Position numbers and translations under genes: made by a program. Below the pieces are notes generated by a model. It was given only the letters and a program-made list of their open reading frames with translations. It had not been told where the DNA came from and did not search any database. This document shows, piece after piece, positions 8,790 to 17,071 of a stretch of 64,000 nt of DNA; positions within the stretch are counted from its first letter, which is position 1; each line of letters opens with the position of its first letter. The DNA is taken from positions 248,001 through 312,000 of the forward strand of contig NZ_JAAVLX010000010.1 in NCBI RefSeq assembly GCF_013114825.1. Reading direction: 5' to 3'. This DNA is from Bradyrhizobium australiense. Its GTDB lineage: Bacteria; Pseudomonadota; Alphaproteobacteria; Rhizobiales; Xanthobacteraceae.

Positions 8790-10532
8790 ATGATGCGCCG
8801 CGCGATCGTGATACTGACCCTGCTCGCCGCCGCACTGTGGTCGGCGCCTGCCGCAGCCCAGCCGCGCAACCAGCTTGGGCCGCTCTGCACCACCGACACC
8901 ACGCCCGCCGATCAGCAGATCAACGCCTGCAGCAAGATCGTCGCGCTGAAAGTGTTTTCCGGCGAGAAGCTCGCGACCATCTACTTCTGGCGCGCGGTCG
9001 GCTGGAACAAGAAGGGCAACTACACGCAGGTGATTGCGGATGCCGGCGAGGCGATTCACCTGCACGCAAGCACCGCCGCCTACAATCTGCGCGGCTCCGC
9101 CTATTACGACAAGGGCGAGTACGACATTGCCATTGCCGATTTCAACGACGCGCTGCGCATGGGGCCGCCGAGCGGCATCATCTTTCACAACCGCGGCAAT
9201 GCCTGGCGCTCCAAGGGCGAATTCGCCAAGGCGATCGCCGACTACGATCAATCGATCAAGCTGGGGCCGCCGTCCGCGTTCGCCTGGCAGAACCGCGGCA
9301 TATCGAAACGCGCGCTCGGCGATCTCGATGGCGCGCTGGCCGACATCAACGAAGCGATCCGTCTCGACCCGGAATTGCCGCAGCCCTTGACCAGCCGTTC
9401 GGTGATCTGGCGCGCCAAGGGCGATTTCGATCGTGCCATCGCCGATGCCACCGAGGCGATCCGGCTCACCAAAGCAAAAGCGCCGGTCAACATCATGACG
9501 CCGCCGGGCAGCGTGCCGATCTCGGCCTATAGCCAGCGCGCCCTCTCCTATGAGGCCAAAGGCGATCTCGACCGCGCCAAGCAGGATTACGCGGCGGTGC
9601 TCGAAGGCCACGCCTCCGACGCCGGCAGCAAGGCCAACCAGGCCACCGCAAAGATCCGCCTGTCGCTATTATCAGACGCGGTACCGCCCGCGCCCCGAAC
9701 GGCGACCGCAGCGCCGCCGCCGCCAGCCAGCGCAGCGGCGCCAGCTTCGCGGGCGGGTGCAGGGAGTCTGTCCCCGCCTCCCGCAGCGGAGCAGCGCCAG
9801 CGTGCAGAGACCGTCAGGCGCGTCGCGCTCGTGATCGGCAACGGCGCCTATGCGCATGTCAGAGCACTGCCCAATCCGTCCAACGACGCACGCGCGATCG
9901 CAAAAAGCCTGCGCGACATCGGCTTCGTGGTGACGGAAGGCACCGATCTGGACCGCACGGCGATGCAGGCGACGATCCGCGACTTCCTGCGCGACGCCGC
10001 GCGCGCGCAGGTCGCGGTGGTCTACTATGCCGGCCACGGCGTGCAGATCGACGGCCGCAATTACCTGGTGCCGATCGATATCCAGTTCCACGCGGGCAGC
10101 GGCATAACTGACGCGATGATGGACATGGATACGATCATGGCCGGCCTCGACGACCAGGTCCGCACCAACATCCTGATCCTCGATGCCTGCCGCAATAACC
10201 CGATGGCGCCGAGGCTCGCTTCCGCAGGTCCAGCCCGTAGCATCGAAGCCAGCTCAGGGCTGGCCGCTCCCGCCACGCTCGGCGCCGGCTCGACACGCGG
10301 CGCGGGCACGCTGATCGCCTTTGCGACGGCGCCCGGACAGGTCGCGCTCGACGGCGAAGGTGCCAATAGCCCGTTCTCGGCGGCGCTGTCGCGCCACATC
10401 GGCACGCCGGGGCTCGAGGTGCAGCAGATGCTGACGCGGGTGCGCGCCGAAGTCGTCGCCGCGACCAAGGGCAAGCAGGTGCCGTGGTCCAATTCGTCGC
10501 TGCTGGGCGAGGTGTATCTGGCGGAGAGGTGA
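8790..10532 (+). CDS. Secreted TPR-caspase (peptidase C14) protein
   Basis: A 580-residue protein. The chosen ATG at 8790 opens a clear signal peptide (MMRRAIVILTLLAAALWSAPAAAQ) and follows GGGGAC; the longer open frame upstream lacks coding character. Residues about 50-300 are tetratricopeptide repeats ('GEYDIAIADFNDALRMGPP', 'GEFAKAIADYDQSIKLGPP', 'GDLDGALADINEAIRLDPE'). A Pro/Ala-rich linker follows. The caspase-like domain starts at 'RRVALVIGNGAYAHV', with the catalytic histidine in 'YYAGHG' (H416) and cysteine in 'LDACRNNP' (C467). Both residues are present, so it may be an active cysteine protease in the periplasm. Rhizobiales carry many such metacaspase-like proteins; the target is unknown. 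Confidence 0.85.
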   Translation: MMRRAIVILTLLAAALWSAPAAAQPRNQLGPLCTTDTTPADQQINACSKIVALKVFSGEKLATIYFWRAVGWNKKGNYTQVIADAGEAIHLHASTAAYNLRGSAYYDKGEYDIAIADFNDALRMGPPSGIIFHNRGNAWRSKGEFAKAIADYDQSIKLGPPSAFAWQNRGISKRALGDLDGALADINEAIRLDPELPQPLTSRSVIWRAKGDFDRAIADATEAIRLTKAKAPVNIMTPPGSVPISAYSQRALSYEAKGDLDRAKQDYAAVLEGHASDAGSKANQATAKIRLSLLSDAVPPAPRTATAAPPPPASAAAPASRAGAGSLSPPPAAEQRQRAETVRRVALVIGNGAYAHVRALPNPSNDARAIAKSLRDIGFVVTEGTDLDRTAMQATIRDFLRDAARAQVAVVYYAGHGVQIDGRNYLVPIDIQFHAGSGITDAMMDMDTIMAGLDDQVRTNILILDACRNNPMAPRLASAGPARSIEASSGLAAPATLGAGSTRGAGTLIAFATAPGQVALDGEGANSPFSAALSRHIGTPGLEVQQMLTRVRAEVVAATKGKQVPWSNSSLLGEVYLAER

Positions 10533-10630
10533 CGGCGCTTGCGCCGTCATCCGGCGCGCGCGCCAGCGCGAACTATGGTGCGCTATTGCGCACCTGAGGT
10601 CTGGTGCTTACGCACCATCCCGGAATGACA
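10533..10630. repeat. Intergenic palindromic element
   Basis: A string of small hairpins (GACGGCGCTTGCGCCGTC overlapping the upstream stop codon; GGTGCGCTATTGCGCACC; TGGTGCTTACGCACCA) ends in CCGGAATGAC, the end sequence shared with the CATTCCGGGGC-type repeats in this window. It separates two convergent genes and may stop transcription from both sides. Confidence 0.6.
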
Positions 10631-10637
10631 ATGGAGA

Positions 10638-11756
10638 CTATTTCCCCCAAACCTCGTTCGCCACTTCCACGGCGAGGCTGAGCTTGGCCCATTGCTCTTC
10701 CTCGGACAGGATGTTGCCTTCCTCGGTCGAGGCAAAGCCGCATTGCGGCGACACCGCAAGCTGGTCGAGCGGAGCGAACTTCGCGGCCTCCTCGAGGCGG
10801 CGCTTGATGTCGTCCTTCTTTTCGAGCTCGCCGAATTTCGAGGTGATGACGCCGACCACCACGACCTTGTTGCCCTTCGGCAAGTAGCGCAACGGCTCGA
10901 AGCCGCCCGCGCGGTCGGAATCGTATTCGAGGAAGTAGCCGTCGTAATTGGTACCGGCCAGCATGGTCTCGGCCACCGGCTCGTAGCCGCCGGACGAAAT
11001 CCACGTCGAGCGGAAATTGCCGCGACAGACATGGGTTGTGATCACCATGTCGGCCGGGCGCTCCGCCAGCGCATAGTTGATGATGCGCGCATAGATTTCC
11101 TGCAGGCCATCGGGGTTGTCGCCGCGATCGCGCGCCTTCTGCAACTCGTCCTGCGAGCAGAGATAGGCCCATACGGTATCGTCGAATTGCAGATAGCGGC
11201 AGCCGGCGTCGTAGAACGCCTTCACCGCCTTGCGATAGGTCTTGCCGAGATCGAGGAAGAATTCCTCGAGATCGGGATAGACCTCCTTCGAGATCGACTT
11301 GCGGCCGCCGCGGAAATGCAGGACGGCCGGCGACGGGATCGTCATCTTTGGCGTCACGTGCGCCGTATCGGCGTGCTTTTTCAGGAAGCGGAAGTGATCC
11401 AGCATCGGATGGTTGTCCGGGAAGTCGAGCTTGCCGATGACGCGGACGGCGTCGTGGCGGGTCTCGACGCCCGCGAACTGAATACCGGTTTCGGGGTGGA
11501 ACAGTTCGCAGCCTGTGAGATGGCTAAGAAAATCGAAATGCCACCAGGAGCGGCGGAATTCGCCGTCGGTTGCAAGCTTCAGGCCGATCGAGGCCTGCTT
11601 GTGCACGACCTTTTCGATCTCAAGGTCTTCCGCCTTGCGCAGGTCTTCAGCCGTGATCTCGCCCTTCTCCAGCTTGGCGCGCGCTTCCTTGATGCGCTGT
11701 GGCCGCAAGAGGCTGCCGACCTCGTCGGCGCGGAACGGGGGCTTTGTTCTCTGCAT
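10638..11756 (-). CDS. MetE C-terminal-like (cobalamin-independent methionine synthase family) protein
   Basis: A 372-residue protein matching the catalytic (C-terminal) half of cobalamin-independent methionine synthase, of the YxjG/YxjH short type. It opens with 'FRADEVGSLLRPQRIKEA'. The zinc ligands are visible as 'THVCRGN' (H-x-C) and 'SPQCGFAS', and the fold core as 'YLQFDDTVWAYL'. It lacks the N-terminal MetE domain that helps bind folate, so the methyl donor may not be methyl-tetrahydrofolate. ATG 11756 is preferred over 11771 because GGGAG lies 9 nt upstream. It starts 20 bp after livF, so it is probably the last gene of the LIV transporter operon. Confidence 0.85.
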   Translation of the reverse strand: MQRTKPPFRADEVGSLLRPQRIKEARAKLEKGEITAEDLRKAEDLEIEKVVHKQASIGLKLATDGEFRRSWWHFDFLSHLTGCELFHPETGIQFAGVETRHDAVRVIGKLDFPDNHPMLDHFRFLKKHADTAHVTPKMTIPSPAVLHFRGGRKSISKEVYPDLEEFFLDLGKTYRKAVKAFYDAGCRYLQFDDTVWAYLCSQDELQKARDRGDNPDGLQEIYARIINYALAERPADMVITTHVCRGNFRSTWISSGGYEPVAETMLAGTNYDGYFLEYDSDRAGGFEPLRYLPKGNKVVVVGVITSKFGELEKKDDIKRRLEEAAKFAPLDQLAVSPQCGFASTEEGNILSEEEQWAKLSLAVEVANEVWGK

Positions 11757-11776
11757 GGTCTCAACTCCCATTAGAT

Positions 11777-12493
11777 CTAGTGCGCGGCGGCGCCGGCGAC
11801 GCCGAGATAGCGTTCGAGCACCGCGGGATCGGTCTTTAACGCGCTGCTGGCCGCATCATGCACGATTGCGCCGCGTTCCAATATCACAACCCGATCGGCC
11901 AGCCCCAGAATCTTTTGCGCGTTCTGCTCGACGATAACAGAACAGATGCCGCCGGCCCGGGTAATGGTGCCGAGCGCCCGCAGCAGTTCCTCGACGATGA
12001 TCGGCGCCAACCCCTCGGTCGGCTCGTCCAGCAGCAGCACCTTGGGATTGAGGGTCAGCGCGCGGCCGATCGCCAGCATCTGCTGCTCGCCGCCGGAAAG
12101 CTGGTTACCGAAATTGCTGCGGCGCTCCTTCAGCCGCGGAAACATCTCGTAGACCTTTTCCACGGTCCATGGGCCGGGCTGGGCCACCGCCGTCATGTTT
12201 TCCTCGACCGTCAGCGAACGGAAGATGTTGCGTTCCTGCGGCACCCAGCCGATCCCGGCCCGCGCCCGCTGGTCCGGACGCATCGCGGTGATATCCAGCC
12301 CGCCGAGCGCAATCGTACCGCCGAAGCGGCGGGTGATGCCGACGATTGAATTGATCAGCGTGGTCTTGCCGGTGCCATTGCGCCCGAGCAGCGCCAGCAC
12401 CTGGCCCTCGCCCAGCGCCAGCGACATCGAGGGCAGCACCACGGCTTCGCCGTAGCCGGCGCGCAAGGCATCGATGGCGAGGAGATCAGGCAT
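11777..12493 (-). CDS. livF: Branched-chain amino acid type ABC transporter ATP-binding protein (LivF-like)
   Basis: A 238-residue ABC ATPase of the LivF subfamily. Walker A is GRNGTGKTT at 37-45, the signature is LSGGEQQML, and Walker B is 'VLLLDEPTEGLAP'. The EGLAP variant and the 'IVEQNAQKIL' histidine-loop region are typical of LivF. It overlaps the end of livG by 8 bp and is the fifth gene of an operon running 16445 to 10638. It energises uptake with LivG; the transported compound cannot be told from the ATPase. Confidence 0.93.
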   Translation of the reverse strand: MPDLLAIDALRAGYGEAVVLPSMSLALGEGQVLALLGRNGTGKTTLINSIVGITRRFGGTIALGGLDITAMRPDQRARAGIGWVPQERNIFRSLTVEENMTAVAQPGPWTVEKVYEMFPRLKERRSNFGNQLSGGEQQMLAIGRALTLNPKVLLLDEPTEGLAPIIVEELLRALGTITRAGGICSVIVEQNAQKILGLADRVVILERGAIVHDAASSALKTDPAVLERYLGVAGAAAH

Positions 12494-13238
12494 CGGCCGC
12501 CTCGCCGAGATAGACCGCCTTCACTTGCGGATCCCGCGCCACTTCATCCGGCGGGCCCTCGACCAGCATGGCGCCGTTGACCAGCACCGAGATACGATCA
12601 GCGAACGAGAATACCAGATCCATGTCGTGCTCGATCAGCAGCACCGTGACGTCACGCGGCAGGGCAGCGACCGCCGCCAGAATGTCGTGACGCTCGCTCT
12701 CGGGCACGCCGGCAGCGGGCTCGTCGAGCAGCAGCACACGCGGTTTGGTCGCAATGGCGACCGCAATTTCGAGCAGGCGCTGCTTCCCATAGGGAAGCGT
12801 CGCTGTCAGTTCGTTCATGACGTCGAGGAGATGAAAACGTTCGAGCGTCTCTGCAATCTCCTCGTTGACGTCGTCGCGTGTGCCCATCCGCCGCCACCAA
12901 TCGCCGCCGCGGCCAAGCCGTTCGGAGACGGCGAGCCCCACCGTTTCGAGCGGGGTCAGGTCGGCATAGAGCTGGTTGATCTGGAAGGTGCGCGAGAGAC
13001 CGCGCAGCACCCGCTTGTGCACCGGCAAATCGGTGATGTCGTTGCCCTCCAGCAGGATCCGCCCGGCATTGGGCTTGAGCACGCCGGTCAGGAGATTGAT
13101 GACAGTGGTCTTGCCGGCGCCGTTCGGTCCGATGAGGGCATGACGGGCGCCCTGCTCCACCTTCAGCGACAGATCGCGCGTGACCTTCAGGCCGCCGAAG
13201 GATTTTTCCAGTCCCCTGGTTTCGAGAGCGATCGTCAT
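12486..13238 (-). CDS. livG: Branched-chain amino acid type ABC transporter ATP-binding protein (LivG-like)
   Basis: A 250-residue ABC ATPase of the LivG subfamily, with Walker A GPNGAGKTT at 37-45, 'GLSRTFQINQLYADLTPLE' after the Q-loop, a modified signature 'LPYGKQRLLEIA' and Walker B 'VLLLDEPAAGVPESE'. The start is set at ATG 13238 (MTIALETRGLEKSFGG), which overlaps the livM stop codon as ATGA and implies translational coupling. A longer in-frame extension upstream reads into livM and has no family match. Confidence 0.93.
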   Translation of the reverse strand: MTIALETRGLEKSFGGLKVTRDLSLKVEQGARHALIGPNGAGKTTVINLLTGVLKPNAGRILLEGNDITDLPVHKRVLRGLSRTFQINQLYADLTPLETVGLAVSERLGRGGDWWRRMGTRDDVNEEIAETLERFHLLDVMNELTATLPYGKQRLLEIAVAIATKPRVLLLDEPAAGVPESERHDILAAVAALPRDVTVLLIEHDMDLVFSFADRISVLVNGAMLVEGPPDEVARDPQVKAVYLGEAADA

Positions 13239-14266
13239 GGTGCGTCGCTTTCGGGAACGGCAACGACGGCCGTGCGTCCGAGGACCTGACGGATGACGAG
13301 GTTCGGCCCCCAAAGAACCCAGCGATGGATGCGTTCGCGGCCGACCAGCACTATCACGACCAGAACAAGCCCGATCCAGAACAGCCAGTATTGAGGCGTA
13401 ATGGTCTGAAACAGTTCCTGCAGCATCTTGAAGACAACAGCCCCGATCAGCCCGCCATAGAGATAGCCGGTGCCACCGATCACCAGCACTAGCATCAGAT
13501 CGGCCGAGCGTTCGAAGGCGAACACGTCGAGCGAAGCCAGCGCCGTGGTCTGGGTGAACAGCGCGCCGGCAATGCCGGCATAAAACGCAGCCACCGTATA
13601 GATCGCGATCAGGCGGCGGTTGACCGGCACGCCGATGGCCGACGCCCGCAACGGATTGTTCTTTATCGCGCGCAGCGACAGGCCGAAAGGCGAATTCACG
13701 ATCCGCCGCGCCAGCAGAAACAGCAGGAATAGCACGATCAGCGAATAATAAAAGCCGGTCTTGCCGAACATGTCGAACGCAAACAGGCCGAGGATCGGCT
13801 GCATCTCGATGCCCTGCAGCCCGTCGGTGCCGCCGGTGATGTTGGAAAACCGTTCCGCCAGCGCTTCGAGCAGTAGCGCGATGCCGAGCGTCACCATTAG
13901 TCGGGTCAGGTCGACGCCGCGGATGACGAGGAAGCTGGTGAGAAAGCCGAGCACCATGGCGATGAGGCCGGCGACGACCAGCGCGATCACCGGCTCGTTG
14001 ACGATGCCGTGCAAGGCCAGCAGCCCGGCCGAATAGGCTCCGACGCCAAAGAACGCGGCGTGCCCAAGCGAAACGATGCCGGCGTAGCCGAGGATCAGAT
14101 CAAGCGACAGCGTGAACAATGCCAGCCGAATGATGTCGGTCATGATCAGATAGCGGGACGGAAACAGAAATGCGCAGGACGCTGCGAGAATCCAGAACGC
14201 GATCTCGGCTGGGCGCCAGCGGGCGCGGGCGATGGCATGGAATGAGACGTCGGAAATTGCGGTCAT
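13235..14266 (-). CDS. livM: Branched-chain amino acid type ABC transporter permease (LivM-like)
   Basis: A 343-residue polytopic membrane protein. 'LDLILGYAGIVSLGHAAFFGVGAYSAG' is the diagnostic LivM permease motif, and 'FALIGLP'-type loops are replaced by 'SLRAIKNNPLRASAIGVPV', the coupling helix that contacts the ATPases. About eight to ten hydrophobic segments are visible. It follows livH by 7 bp and overlaps livG by 4 bp. Confidence 0.92.
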   Translation of the reverse strand: MTAISDVSFHAIARARWRPAEIAFWILAASCAFLFPSRYLIMTDIIRLALFTLSLDLILGYAGIVSLGHAAFFGVGAYSAGLLALHGIVNEPVIALVVAGLIAMVLGFLTSFLVIRGVDLTRLMVTLGIALLLEALAERFSNITGGTDGLQGIEMQPILGLFAFDMFGKTGFYYSLIVLFLLFLLARRIVNSPFGLSLRAIKNNPLRASAIGVPVNRRLIAIYTVAAFYAGIAGALFTQTTALASLDVFAFERSADLMLVLVIGGTGYLYGGLIGAVVFKMLQELFQTITPQYWLFWIGLVLVVIVLVGRERIHRWVLWGPNLVIRQVLGRTAVVAVPESDAP

Positions 14267-14273
14267 CGGGGGC

Positions 14274-15143
14274 TCATCGCGCGGCGGCGCGGCCGAACAG
14301 GCCGTTCGGACGCCAGATCAGGATGACGATCATGATGGTGTAGATGACGAACGGTCCCATCTTCGGCACGTAATATTTCCCGGCGACATCGCCGATGCCG
14401 AGCAACAGCGACGCCAGGAACGGCCCGGTGATGCTGGATGAGCCGCCGACGGTGACCACGATCAAAAAGTAGATCATGAATTTTAGCGGGAAATACGGAT
14501 CGAGCCCGAGGATTTCGGCGCTGAGCGCGCCGCCAAGGCCGGCAAGACCGCAGCCGAAGGCGAAGGTGAACGCAAACACCTGCGGCACGTTGATGCCGAG
14601 GCCGCTTGCCGCGCGGGGATCGTCGACCGCGGCGCGCAGGCGGCTGCCAAAACGGGTCTTCGCCAAAACCAATTGCAGCGCTACCGTGAGCAGGCCACAG
14701 ATCACGATGATCATCAGCCGGTAGCGGCCGATGCCGACGCCGAATAAATCGAACTGGCCTTCCAGCGCCCCCGGCAGTTTGATGAAGATACGCGATGATC
14801 CCATGATGTAGTCGACCGCCGCGACCGACATGAAGGTGAGGCCGATCGTGAACAGCACCTGGTCGAGATGGCTGCGAGTGTAGAGGTGGCGGTAAAGCGT
14901 GCGCTCCAGCGCCACGCCTATCGCCGCGGCCGTAACAAAGGCGAGCGGAAGCGCCGCGAAGAACGGCCAGCCAGAATTGTTGACCAGCACCGCGCAGATA
15001 TAGCCGCCGGCCATGGCGAAGGCGCCGTGCGCGAGATTGACGAAGTTCATCAACCCCAGCGTCACCGCCAGCCCGCAGGCGAGCACGAACAGCAGCATGC
15101 CGTAGGCGACACCGTCGAATAAGATGGTGAACAGCGTGGTCAT
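14274..15143 (-). CDS. livH: Branched-chain amino acid type ABC transporter permease (LivH-like)
   Basis: A 289-residue polytopic inner-membrane permease of the LivH type. The N-terminus 'FDGVAYGMLLFVLACGLAVTLGLMNFVNLAHGAFAMAGGY' carries the conserved N-x-A-H-G segment, here FVNLAHGAF. 'LRAAVDDPRAASGLGINV' is the ATPase-coupling loop. It is the second gene of the operon, separated from the binding-protein gene by a palindromic element at 15171-15263. Confidence 0.92.
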   Translation of the reverse strand: MTTLFTILFDGVAYGMLLFVLACGLAVTLGLMNFVNLAHGAFAMAGGYICAVLVNNSGWPFFAALPLAFVTAAAIGVALERTLYRHLYTRSHLDQVLFTIGLTFMSVAAVDYIMGSSRIFIKLPGALEGQFDLFGVGIGRYRLMIIVICGLLTVALQLVLAKTRFGSRLRAAVDDPRAASGLGINVPQVFAFTFAFGCGLAGLGGALSAEILGLDPYFPLKFMIYFLIVVTVGGSSSITGPFLASLLLGIGDVAGKYYVPKMGPFVIYTIMIVILIWRPNGLFGRAAAR

Positions 15144-15170
15144 GGGAACGCCGAAGAACCTCTAGGACAC

Positions 15171-15263
15171 GTCATTCCGGGGCAGCGCGCCAGCGCTGAA
15201 CCCTGAATCTCTTTTCAACAACCTCGAGGTCCCGGTTCGCGCGTTGCGCGCCCCGGGATGACG
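15171..15263. repeat. Intra-operon palindrome between binding-protein gene and livH
   Basis: The outer ends GTCATTCCGGGGC and GCCCCGGGATGAC are inverted copies, with inner hairpins rich in GCGC. It is the same family as 5886-5980. Its position directly after the periplasmic binding-protein gene is where a hairpin often protects the upstream mRNA, giving more binding protein than permease. Confidence 0.65.
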
Positions 15264-15272
15264 ACTTCGTCG

Positions 15273-16445
15273 TCACTTCTTCGTCTTGCCGGAATCCTTC
15301 ACCGCCTCGAAGGTCGCGAACTCGACGTTATAGAGTTCGCCGTCGACCTTCTCGACCTTGCGGATATAGATGTTCTGCACGATGTCGCGGGTTTCCGGAT
15401 CGATCGAGATCGGGCCGCGGGGGCTTTCCCACTTCATGCCCTTCATCGCCGCGACCAGCGCGTCGCCGTCGGTCTTGCCGCCGGTCTTCTTCAGCGCCTC
15501 GTAGATCAGGCGGATGCCGTCATAGCCGCCGACCGCCATGAAGCCGGGACGCTGGCCGAACGCCTTCTTGTAGGCGGCGACGAATTCCTTATTCGCGGCA
15601 GAGGGATGCGCGGCGGAGTAGAGATGCGCCGTCACCGTGCCGAGCGCGGCATCGCCCATGCCGTTGAGCAAGTCGTCGTCCATTACGTCGCCGGGGCCGA
15701 TCACCTTGATGCCCGCCTTGTCGAGGCCGCGTTCGGCATATTGCTTCATGAAGTTGCCGCCCTGCCCGGCCGGCACGAACACGAACACCGCGTCGGGCTT
15801 GGCGTCCTTCATGCGCTGCAAGAACGGAGCGAAATCAGGGTTTTGCAAGGGCACCTTCACCTCTTCGACGATCTCGCCGCCGCCGGCGGTGAAGTTCTGC
15901 TTGAAGAAGTTTAGGGCGTCGTTGCCGGGTGCGTAGTCGGAGGTCAGCGTCGCGACCTTCTTGATGCCGTTCTTGGCGGCCCAGTCGCCGATGATGGTCG
16001 ACGACTGCGCCAGCGTGAACGAGGTGCGCACAATATAGGGCGAGCGCTCGGTGATGATCGAGGTGCCCGCCGCCATCACGATTTCGGGGATTTTCCCCTG
16101 CGTCGCCAGCGGCGCCGCCGCAAGCGCTGCCGGCGTCACGCCAAAACCCGCGATGAAATTGACCTTGTCGTTGACGATCAGTTCCTGCGCCAGGCGCTTG
16201 GTGTTGTCGGGAACCGCCGCGTCATCCTTGAGGATGACTTCGATCTTCTTGCCGGCGACGGTATCGCCGTTCTGCTGCATGTAGAGCTTGACCGCATTGT
16301 CGATCTGCTTGCCGGTCGATGCCTGGCCGCCGGTCATCGGCAGGATCAGGCCGATCTTGACGGTCTCCTGGGCGTGAGCCGGCGCAAGCGCCAGCATCGC
16401 GGCGACCGAGCCTGCGGCCAGCAATAGTTGACTGCGAATAGACAT
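15273..16445 (-). CDS. LIV-type periplasmic substrate-binding protein
   Basis: A 390-residue periplasmic binding protein of the HAAT (Leu/Ile/Val) family and first gene of the first LIV operon. The signal peptide is MSIRSQLLLAAGSVAAMLAL ending in AHAQ, and the mature protein opens 'ETVKIGLILPMTGGQASTG', the usual ligand-binding start. ATG 16445 is chosen because GGGGGAG sits about 8 nt upstream; an ATG two codons earlier would place the ribosome binding site too close. The family binds amino acids but also many aromatic and amide compounds, so the ligand is not assigned. Confidence 0.92.
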   Translation of the reverse strand: MSIRSQLLLAAGSVAAMLALAPAHAQETVKIGLILPMTGGQASTGKQIDNAVKLYMQQNGDTVAGKKIEVILKDDAAVPDNTKRLAQELIVNDKVNFIAGFGVTPAALAAAPLATQGKIPEIVMAAGTSIITERSPYIVRTSFTLAQSSTIIGDWAAKNGIKKVATLTSDYAPGNDALNFFKQNFTAGGGEIVEEVKVPLQNPDFAPFLQRMKDAKPDAVFVFVPAGQGGNFMKQYAERGLDKAGIKVIGPGDVMDDDLLNGMGDAALGTVTAHLYSAAHPSAANKEFVAAYKKAFGQRPGFMAVGGYDGIRLIYEALKKTGGKTDGDALVAAMKGMKWESPRGPISIDPETRDIVQNIYIRKVEKVDGELYNVEFATFEAVKDSGKTKK

Positions 16446-16674
16446 GAGCATCTCTCCCCCTGATCGGCCTTGTGTCTCGAACCGAGTCCCCGGCCCTTGA
16501 TCGCACCATAACCCAGATTTTTCCGCCGGGTAGCGCGGCAACATGGCGTACTTGACCGCCCTTTTGTCAATCGGACCATCGGCGTGTCGCAGCGAACAAG
16601 CCGCATAGCCGTGAACGCGATGGTAATGTAATACGATCCGATATCCCTGCCCGAACCTCCTGCAATTATCGCCT

Positions 16675-16694
16675 ATTTGTACGATTGTACAAAT
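16675..16694. promoter_or_regulatory. Perfect 8-bp inverted repeat, candidate operator
   Basis: ATTTGTAC-GATT-GTACAAAT is a perfect 8+8 bp inverted repeat with a 4-bp spacer. It lies in the 347-bp region between the divergent binding-protein gene (start 16445) and the lipoprotein gene (start 16793). The half-site spacing suits a dimeric repressor such as a GntR- or LacI-type protein. It is not GC-rich and has no T-run, so it is not a terminator. The regulator is unknown. Confidence 0.5.
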
Positions 16695-16792
16695 GAAATG
16701 GTCCTGTCAACAAAGAACCGTCTCTCGCCGATTCTCCTAGGCGGCGCCCTAAATCCATCATCCTTAGAGGGTATGGTTGTAATCTTCTGCCG

Positions 16793-17071
16793 ATGCCGAC
16801 CAGCGCGCGCCATATTGTCACGATCGTCACCGTTGCCCTTGCGGGCTGCGGCCTGGCCGGCTGTGGAACCATCAACGAGAAACTCGCTGCCGGCGTCAGC
16901 GATGCCATTCCGGCCGCGATCGGCGGAATTCCCGCGGATGCACCGCCACGCCCGGGGACCGCAAAGTACGACGAGTACATGCGGGAGCGCGAGCGAAAGC
17001 GCCTAATGCCGGCTTCCGAGCGCGACAAGGAGACCAACCCGGCTCCCGCGTCCCGGGATGCGGCGCGCTAA
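16793..17071 (+). CDS. Small lipoprotein
   Basis: A 92-residue protein with a short hydrophobic N-terminus and lipobox 'LAGC' (MPTSARHIVTIVTVALAGCG; a second 'LAGCG' follows at about residues 21-25), then a short domain and a charged tail 'YDEYMRERERKRLMPASERDK'. It is probably anchored in a membrane by a lipidated cysteine. No function is known to me. Its stop codon overlaps the stop region of convergent purU by 4 bp. Confidence 0.75.
   Translation: MPTSARHIVTIVTVALAGCGLAGCGTINEKLAAGVSDAIPAAIGGIPADAPPRPGTAKYDEYMRERERKRLMPASERDKETNPAPASRDAAR

Noticed and set aside
7968..9611. A 547-codon minus-strand frame spanning the HTH-methyltransferase and caspase genes
   Set aside because: It overlaps two well-supported genes in other frames and its own translation is low-complexity Arg/Gly/Ala-rich sequence.
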